Positions 58,391 to 64,000 of a DNA stretch of 64,000 nucleotides are shown here, piece by piece. This DNA comes from Streptomyces sp. NBC_01264 (GTDB lineage: Bacteria; Actinomycetota; Actinomycetes; Streptomycetales; Streptomycetaceae): the NCBI RefSeq assembly GCF_026340675.1, contig NZ_JAPEOX010000001.1, positions 6,262,001 to 6,326,000 of the forward strand. The letters are read 5' to 3'. Numbering within the stretch: position 1 is the first letter of the stretch; each line of letters begins with the position of its first letter. The position numbers and the translations under genes are program-made. Under the pieces are notes generated by a model. It worked only from the letters and a program-made list of their open reading frames with translations. It was not told where the DNA came from and searched no databases.

Positions 58391-59275
58391 TCAGCGGAGG
58401 GGCAGCGAGCGGAACTCGTCCAGGACGGCGAAGCCGGTGCTGTCGTACAGGCTCATCGCCACCTCGTTGCCGCCGAAGACGTTGAACATCATCGCCTCGT
58501 CGCCGCCCTGCCGGGTGGCCCACTCGCCGACGGCCATCGCGGCCCGGCCGTACCCTTTGCCGCGGTGCTCCTCGTACACCTCCAGCGAGAAGCCGAAGGT
58601 GACGCCGGGCAGGTAGCCGTGGTTCACCCAGCCCGTGCCGATCACCTGCCCGTCGGCCTCCATCGCGTAGAAGGCGTGCCCGGGGGTGCGGTAGCCCTGC
58701 GGGAGGGATTCGGCGAAGTCCGCGTCGGACTTGGCCTTGGCCTGCTCCGGGGTCAGGGCCCCGGCCCGGAGGATGTCCGCGATGTAGGCGGCCTCCTCGC
58801 CCGCGTACCAGCCGGGGTACTCCTCCTCGGTGAGCGGGCGTACGGCGAGGCCCGGCGGCAGGGCCGGACGTTCGGCGGCGGCCCGCATCCGGTTCTGGCC
58901 CCGCACGCGGTAGTCGGCGAAGACCGCGTGCGCGCCGTCGGCGGCGCCGGCGAGCCGGACCTCCACCCGCCCGGCGCCCCGCTCGGCGCACCAGCGCTCG
59001 GCCCACTCGCGGGCGGCCGTCGCGGCCGGGCCCGGCTCCGCCGTCAGGTCGTGGATCCGGCCCACGGTCGCCCCGTTGTCCTCGGACACCCCGACCGCGA
59101 TCCATCCGGCGCTGTCCGTGGCCACGGCCCAGCCGTCGACACCCCTCAGCGCCCGCTCCAGCAGGGCCCGGGAGAGGGGCTCCGAGCACCCCGCGGCCCG
59201 GTACCCGGCGAGCACCCGCTCCTCGAAGCCGTCCCGCCATGCGCCCCGGTCGGTGACGACCTGTATTTCGCTCAT
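58391..59275 (-). CDS. GNAT family N-acetyltransferase
   Basis: 294 residues. The C-terminal half is a clear GNAT domain: AVRPLTEEEYPGWYAGEE, GTGWVNHGYLPGVTFGFSLE and the acetyl-CoA loop EEHRGKGYGRAAM (Q/R-x2-G-x-G/A), then NVFGGNEVAMSLYDSTGF. The N-terminal half looks like a degenerate second GNAT domain (GWIAVGVSEDNGATVGRIHD), so it may be a tandem-GNAT protein. Substrate unknown. ATG 59275 has no ribosome site. TAGGGT 6 bp before it suggests a leaderless message. Confidence 0.87.
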   Translation of the reverse strand: MSEIQVVTDRGAWRDGFEERVLAGYRAAGCSEPLSRALLERALRGVDGWAVATDSAGWIAVGVSEDNGATVGRIHDLTAEPGPAATAAREWAERWCAERGAGRVEVRLAGAADGAHAVFADYRVRGQNRMRAAAERPALPPGLAVRPLTEEEYPGWYAGEEAAYIADILRAGALTPEQAKAKSDADFAESLPQGYRTPGHAFYAMEADGQVIGTGWVNHGYLPGVTFGFSLEVYEEHRGKGYGRAAMAVGEWATRQGGDEAMMFNVFGGNEVAMSLYDSTGFAVLDEFRSLPLR

Positions 59276-59341
59276 CCGGCCACCCTAGGCAGGGCCGCCG
59301 ACCGGACTCCAGGGGATTAGCGCGGCTGGACGGCTGGGCGG

Positions 59342-62191
59342 CTAGATGGCTTCCTTGCGCGTCAGGAAGTTGAAGGAGATCCATCCCGGCAGCACCGGCA
59401 GCCAGAACGTCACCACGCGGAACAGCAGCACCGCCGAGAACGCCACCTGGCCGTCCAGCCCCGCCGCGACCAGGCCCAGCGTCAGCGCGCCCTCCACCGC
59501 TCCGATGCCGCCCGGGGTCGGCGCGGCCGAACCCAGGGCGTTGCCGGCCAGGAAGACCACCGCGATGCTCGCGTAGCTGATGTCCGCGCCGCCCCCGAAG
59601 GCGCGGATCGAGGCGTCCAGGCACATCACGAAGCAGCCCGTCAGCAGCAGCATCCCGCCGATGCCGGTCAGCAGCTTCTGCGGCCGCTGGAGCACGTCCA
59701 GCATGCGCGGCACCACGCCCGCGAACAGCGCCCGCACCCGGGTCGCCACGAACTTCCGCAGGAAGGGCACGGCCGTGACCACCAGCACCAGTACGGCCAC
59801 CGTCAGCAGACCCGCGATGACCGTCCTCGACGGGGTCATCTCGGGAGTCTTCTCGGTCCCCGTCAGATAGCCGAAGGACAGCAGCAGCAGGATGTGGCTC
59901 GCCAGCCCGAAGAGCTGCGAGGCGCCCACGCTGGCCACCGCGAGCCCCGGCCGGATGCCGGACCGCTGCAGGAAGCGGGTGTTCAGCGCGACCCCGCCGA
60001 CCGCGGCCGGAGCCACCAGCTTCACGAAGGATCCGGCGACCTGGGCCACTACGGTCCGCAGGAACGACACCCGCTCGGGCACGAAGCCCAGCAGGCTCAT
60101 TGCCGCCGCGAAATAGGTGAGCGCCGAGAAGGCGAGCGCCACCCCGACCCAGCCCCACTGCACGTCGCCGATGGTCTTGTCGAACTCGACGTGCGCGATC
60201 TGCGTGACCAGGAAGTACGCGCCGAACGCGCCCGCGATGAACGACACCAGGGTGCGCGGCCGGATCCGCTCCAGCCGGGCCGGTTCCACCGGCGCCTGCG
60301 GTCGGATCAGCAGCACCTGCTGGCGGATCTGGCTCAGCAGATCCTCCTCGCGGGCCCCGTCCAGCGCGTCGTCCAGGGCCTTCTTCTCGGCCTTCTTCTC
60401 GACCTTGTCGACGGCGGAGCGCGCCGAGGACGAGGCGGAGTCGGCCCCGCGCGCCACCTTCGCCGCCCGCGAGGACTCCAGTACGGCTTCCCTCTCGCGG
60501 TCCGCCCGCTCCCGCGCCAGCTTGCGCAGCGTCGCCCGGGTGGAGCGGCTCAGCGCGATCGGCTGGAGCAGCGGCAGGCAGTCCGCCACCGCGTCCGGGC
60601 CGAGCACCGACACCGCCGAGGCGACCGAGCGCTCGGCGCCGACCCGTAGGCCGAGGGTGGTGAGCAGCTGCGCGATGTCCATCCGCAGCACGAGGTCACC
60701 GGCCGCGATCTCGCCGCCGCGCAGGTCGGTCAGGGTGATGGTGGCCGCGGCCGGGTCGCCGCCGGTGCCGCTGCCGGAACGATCCACCACGAGGGCGTCC
60801 CCGGTGAGCCGCCGGTGGGCGATCCGCCGGGACTGCAGGGCCCGTACCTGCTCCCAGGCGTTGCGGCTCAGCTCGTCGGTGATCTCCTCGTCGGCCAGCG
60901 AGTCCAGGCTCCGGCCGCCCAGGTGCTCGTAGACGAGCATCACGGCGTCGGGACCCAGCTCGGAGGTGGCGATGAGCTTGGGCGCGTTGGCTCCGGCGGC
61001 GATGGCCGCGTACGCGAGCAGCGCCTCCTGCTCCAGCGCCTGGCGCAGGGACTGCAGACTGCGCCGCGTGGTGATCCCGCGCAGCGTGAGGCGGCGCCAG
61101 ACCCGGTAGTAGAACCCCTGGGCCTGCTGCTCCCGGTCCACGACGGTGACGTCGAGCGGCGGGCCGTCCTCCAGGGTGACGTGGTAGCGCCGCCCGCGGT
61201 CGCTGACCTCGGTGCTGTCGCCGCCTTCCGGGGACTCCGCGCGCATCGCGCTGACCGGCTGGAAGCCGACCCGGCGCAGGCCCGCGAGGAGGTTCTGCCC
61301 GGTGGGGCGGACGTTCGGCGAGCCGACCGCGTACAGGGTTCCGTACGCGACGCTCCAGCCGATCAGCACGGTCAGGATGATCGAGAAGGGAGTGGTGTAG
61401 CCGCCGACCAGCATCGCGAAGGCGTCCAGCAGCAGGACCACCCACAGCGCGACGCGCCAGCGCGGGCGCCGGGTCATCCCGACGGCGGTCATGTACGCGA
61501 TCACGGGCGCGAGGTACCCGTGCACCGGATCGGTGAGGGCCCCGCCGGCCCCGGTGGGGCGGGTGAGGGCTTCCTGGATGGTCTCGGGGGCCCCCTGGGA
61601 GACCCAGAGGTCGGTGGCGAGGGTGACCCCGTGCGCGAGGACCGCGGCGAGCACGCCGTCGGCGATGCGCAGTCCGTCGCGTTTGATCAGCCGCTCGATG
61701 GCGAAGGCCACCGGGACGAGGAGCACCGCGATGCTCGACACCAGCCCGGCGACCTTGATCAGCACGTCGGGCGCCTGCCCGGTGCCGTTGCTGATGTCGG
61801 CCTCCAGACCCGCGGTGGTGCCGTGGGCGAAGGCGGCGATGCCGAGGACCACGGCGATGCCGAGGATCCCGACGAGGAGGCGCACGAGGTCCGAGGGGCG
61901 GTGCACACGGGCGGCGAGCAGCGGCTCGTCCACCTCGACCTGGTCGGCGGCCGTGGGGGTGTGGCCGTGCGGGGTCTCGAGGTCGTGGGGGGCCGGGGCC
62001 GGGGCCTGGGCCGGAGTCGCGGCCGGGGTCATGGCCGGGGCCGGAGCCTCGGGGGCCGGGGCCTCCGTGGCCGCCTTCTGCAGCGCGGACGGGGCCGGCG
62101 GCAGGTCCGCGTGGATGTCCTCGCGGCCCGGTGGCGGGCCTTCGTCTGGGCGCGCGCCGTCGTTCGTCGCCGCGCCGTCCGGAGGACTCAC
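59342..62191 (-). CDS. Kinase-like/flippase-like fusion membrane protein
   Basis: 949 residues from GTG 62191, chosen because AAGGGAG lies 6 bp upstream. The N-terminal 75 residues are disordered. About seven membrane helices follow to about residue 290. A soluble protein-kinase-like region (about 310-590) has an HRRLTGDALVVD loop (resembling the HxD loop) and TLTDLRGGE in the DFG position. A coiled segment follows, then a C-terminal LPG-synthase TM (UPF0104/AglD2) domain with about seven helices and the APAAVGGVALNTRFL and APTPGGIGAVEGAL signatures. UPF0104 domains move lipids; the kinase-like part could sense or modify. It is co-directional with the GNAT gene 66 bp away. Confidence 0.85.
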   Translation of the reverse strand: MSPPDGAATNDGARPDEGPPPGREDIHADLPPAPSALQKAATEAPAPEAPAPAMTPAATPAQAPAPAPHDLETPHGHTPTAADQVEVDEPLLAARVHRPSDLVRLLVGILGIAVVLGIAAFAHGTTAGLEADISNGTGQAPDVLIKVAGLVSSIAVLLVPVAFAIERLIKRDGLRIADGVLAAVLAHGVTLATDLWVSQGAPETIQEALTRPTGAGGALTDPVHGYLAPVIAYMTAVGMTRRPRWRVALWVVLLLDAFAMLVGGYTTPFSIILTVLIGWSVAYGTLYAVGSPNVRPTGQNLLAGLRRVGFQPVSAMRAESPEGGDSTEVSDRGRRYHVTLEDGPPLDVTVVDREQQAQGFYYRVWRRLTLRGITTRRSLQSLRQALEQEALLAYAAIAAGANAPKLIATSELGPDAVMLVYEHLGGRSLDSLADEEITDELSRNAWEQVRALQSRRIAHRRLTGDALVVDRSGSGTGGDPAAATITLTDLRGGEIAAGDLVLRMDIAQLLTTLGLRVGAERSVASAVSVLGPDAVADCLPLLQPIALSRSTRATLRKLARERADREREAVLESSRAAKVARGADSASSSARSAVDKVEKKAEKKALDDALDGAREEDLLSQIRQQVLLIRPQAPVEPARLERIRPRTLVSFIAGAFGAYFLVTQIAHVEFDKTIGDVQWGWVGVALAFSALTYFAAAMSLLGFVPERVSFLRTVVAQVAGSFVKLVAPAAVGGVALNTRFLQRSGIRPGLAVASVGASQLFGLASHILLLLSFGYLTGTEKTPEMTPSRTVIAGLLTVAVLVLVVTAVPFLRKFVATRVRALFAGVVPRMLDVLQRPQKLLTGIGGMLLLTGCFVMCLDASIRAFGGGADISYASIAVVFLAGNALGSAAPTPGGIGAVEGALTLGLVAAGLDGQVAFSAVLLFRVVTFWLPVLPGWISFNFLTRKEAI

Positions 62192-62369
62192 ACCCTGCTC
62201 CCTTCCCGTCACTTCCGTCTCTTCTTGATCACGTATCACGCGTCACCGCCCGGAAGATGGTGGCACGGACCGACGGCCGTGGGGGGCAGCAGGGTGCGAG
62301 CCGGTGCGGAACACCGGCTTCCGCGTGCTTGCCGCTCCCCTGTCGGTCCGGTGCGGCACCATGGGCCGA

Positions 62370-62708
62370 ATGAGCGAAGAGCTGCCGGCGTACGCGGAGC
62401 GGGTGCTGGAGGCGGCCGAGCGGATTCCGCCCGGCCGGGTGATGACCTACGGCGACATCGCGGAGTGGCTCGGCGAGGGCGGACCCCGTCAAGTGGGCCG
62501 CGTCATGGCGTTGTACGGGGGAGCGGTGCCCTGGTGGCGCGTGGTGCGGGCGGACGGCCGTCCGCTGCCCGGCAGCGAGCGCAGGGCGCTGGAGAACTAC
62601 CGGGCCGAGGCCACCCCGCTGAGGCTCACCGGCGACGGCGAACCGCGGCTCGACATGCGTCGGGCGCGCTGGGACGGGGACGCCAGGGGGGACGAAGGTC
62701 ACATGTGA
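62370..62708 (+). CDS. Alkyltransferase-like (ATL) DNA-binding protein
   Basis: 112 residues. The fold is the MGMT C-terminal domain: RVLEAAERIPPGRVMTYGDI (helix-turn-helix), RQVGRVMALYGGAVPWWRVV. The active Cys of methyltransferases (PCHRV) is replaced by Trp55, and the following His by Trp56 (PWWRV), so it cannot accept alkyl groups. ATL proteins flag O6-alkylguanine for nucleotide excision repair. ATG 62370 gives MSEELP; ATG 62361 three codons earlier is possible. The helicase gene follows 282 bp downstream, an interval with CAG-rich DNA and a TAGCGT hexamer but no gene seen. M. tuberculosis Rv3204 is the positional match. Confidence 0.9.
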   Translation: MSEELPAYAERVLEAAERIPPGRVMTYGDIAEWLGEGGPRQVGRVMALYGGAVPWWRVVRADGRPLPGSERRALENYRAEATPLRLTGDGEPRLDMRRARWDGDARGDEGHM

Positions 62709-62990
62709 CAGCTTCGGCCATGCGCGGCCCGCAGGGGCGGTCGAAGAGACGTGCGAAGCCCCGTACGGGGGACGCGTGGGACTGGATGGCAGTGAGCACG
62801 GCGGGGAGGCCGGCCGTACGGACGGGAGCCCCTGGGAAACTGCGCCCGCCGCGCGTAGTGCCGTAGCGTTGCCCCTTCGACTCCGCACCGGGCTCCGGCC
62901 CGAGACGTCACCGCGGGAGCAGCAGGAGCAGCAGCAACCGCTGCGGCAGCGACCGCCGCAACGGCAGACCCACCAGGACCGGCACCCCAC

Positions 62991-64000
62991 GTGAACACCT
63001 CTTCCTCCGACGGCCACCGCTCCGAGCGGCGGCGTACACGGACCCCGGACGCGTACCGCCTGGTGCGTACCGGTGCGGAACGGGTGGATCCCCCTGTGCT
63101 GGACGCAGCGCAGCGGGCGGTGGTTGAGCACACCGGCGGACCGCTGCTGGTCCTGGCCGGACCGGGCACCGGAAAGACGACCACGCTGGTCGAGGCGGTC
63201 GCGGCCCGCGTGGAGTCCGGGACCGACCCCGCGCGCATCCTGATCCTCACCTTCAGCCGCAAGGCCGCCGTGGAACTGCGCGACCGCACCGCCCTGCGGC
63301 TCGGCGGCGCGCGCGCCCCGCAGGCCACCACCTTCCACTCCTTCTGCTACGGACTGGTCCGCGCCCACCAGGACGCGGAACTCTTCGCGGACCCGCTGCG
63401 CCTCCTCTCCGGCCCGGAGCAGGACGTCATGGTCCGCACCCTCCTCGAAGGCCAGCGCCGGCTCCGCTCGATCCGCTGGCCGGACGACCTGCGGGCCGCG
63501 CTGACCACGCGCGGCTTCGCCGACGAGGTCCGCGCGGTCCTGGCCCGCGCCCGCGAGCTGGGCCTCGGCCCTTCCGCCCTCTCAGACTTCGCGACGCGCC
63601 TCGGCCGGCCGGACTGGAAGGCGGCGGCGGCCTTCCTCTCCGAGTACCTGGACGTCCTGGACCTCCAGGGCACCCTGGACTACGCGGAACTCCTCCACCG
63701 CGCGGTCCTCCTCGCGGAACGCACCCCGACGCTCTCGTCCACGTACGACGTGATCTACGTGGACGAGTACCAGGACACGGACGCCTCGCAGCTGCGCCTG
63801 CTGCGCGCCCTGGCGGGCCCCGCCGGCCGGCTGACCGCCTTCGGCGACCCCGACCAGTCGATCTACGCCTTCCGCGGCGCGGACATCAACAACATCCTGG
63901 ACTTCGAGACCTCCTTCCCCGGAGCCGGGGTCCACGCCCTGACGACCTCCCGCCGCTCCTCGTCGGTCCTCCTGACCGCCACCCGCCACCTCACCACCCG
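62991..64000 (+). CDS. UvrD/AdnA-like DNA helicase, N-terminal part (3' end outside window)
   Basis: 336 residues seen from GTG 62991; the frame stays open to the window edge. Superfamily 1A motifs: Q41 of the Q motif (LDAAQRAVVEH), Walker A AGPGTGKTT (56-64), LTFSRKAA (Ia), TFHSFCYGLVR, DEYQDT (258-263) and GDPDQSIYAFRGAD. Its position beside the ATL gene matches M. tuberculosis Rv3202c, AdnA, a subunit of the AdnAB helicase-nuclease that resects double-strand breaks. The nuclease domain would be beyond the window, so AdnA identity is an inference; plain UvrD-like helicase is the safe call. Start: GTG with only AGGACC upstream, uncertain. Confidence 0.85.
   Translation, partial: MNTSSSDGHRSERRRTRTPDAYRLVRTGAERVDPPVLDAAQRAVVEHTGGPLLVLAGPGTGKTTTLVEAVAARVESGTDPARILILTFSRKAAVELRDRTALRLGGARAPQATTFHSFCYGLVRAHQDAELFADPLRLLSGPEQDVMVRTLLEGQRRLRSIRWPDDLRAALTTRGFADEVRAVLARARELGLGPSALSDFATRLGRPDWKAAAAFLSEYLDVLDLQGTLDYAELLHRAVLLAERTPTLSSTYDVIYVDEYQDTDASQLRLLRALAGPAGRLTAFGDPDQSIYAFRGADINNILDFETSFPGAGVHALTTSRRSSSVLLTATRHLTT

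Noticed and set aside
1..64000. tRNA, rRNA, IS elements and prophage genes
   Set aside because: Both strands were read for cloverleaf-like GTTCRANYC segments, transposase and integrase motifs; none was convincing.

Overview
The window is 64 kb of very GC-rich DNA (roughly 70 percent or more by eye). It has GTG/TTG starts, GTGA and ATGA stop-start overlaps, strong GC-stem terminators and near-absence of TTA codons. Protein families such as the DUF3117, DUF3107, DUF3152 and MiaE-like proteins, an Mtb-type SigE/RseA/HtrA/TatB block, MoeZ and an AdnA-like helicase point to a streptomycete-type actinobacterial chromosome. No rRNA, tRNA, prophage, IS element or CRISPR array was seen.

Region 1 (1-16.2 kb) looks like core genome. 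It holds a FolP2-type dihydropteroate-synthase homologue, a membrane-anchored DivIVA-like protein, 3-methyladenine glycosylase I, a PaaG-like crotonase and DUF3117. These are followed by a PAP2 protein and an O-methyltransferase divergent from an envelope-stress locus (ECF sigma, ZAS anti-sigma, HtrA, TatB). Next come a minus-strand Mrp/DUF1003/MgtE-N-CBS operon, a lipoprotein and CorA. From general knowledge, much of this order is shared with Mycobacterium tuberculosis around Rv1205-Rv1239.

Region 2 (16.2-28.8 kb) carries a SUFU-domain protein, a zinc-ribbon protein, a PHP phosphoesterase, MarC, a 50-residue conserved-looking small protein, a hydrolase, a large DEAD-box helicase with a probable CTG start, a MiaE-like protein, DUF3107, a TetR regulator, a second hydrolase and a membrane-anchored DUF3152 protein. 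The DUF3152 protein has a metzincin motif and twelve 30-bp in-frame repeats. This resembles M. tuberculosis Rv3207c-Rv3211, and MoeZ (39.4 kb), the ATL protein (62.4 kb) and the AdnA-like helicase (63 kb) continue that block (Rv3206c-Rv3202c).

Region 3 (28.8-39.3 kb) interrupts that block. It contains a peptide-type ABC importer behind a leaderless leader peptide, then a tightly overlapped set (DUF3492/PelF-like glycosyltransferase, membrane protein, mini-ORF, nucleotide-sugar epimerase, spherulin-4-like protein) that looks like a reduced, Pel-like exopolysaccharide cassette.

Region 4 (40.6-59.3 kb) is mostly minus strand and more accessory in character. It holds a tripeptidyl-aminopeptidase lipoprotein, a two-component system followed by a MacB/FtsX-type ABC pair that share a GTATCGG repeat, a HemY-type oxidase, a radical SAM/SPASM protein and a complete narGHJI nitrate reductase operon. 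A divergent YwiC-like gene and a GNAT acetyltransferase follow. The window ends with a kinase-like/flippase-like fusion protein, the ATL protein and the start of the AdnA-like helicase.
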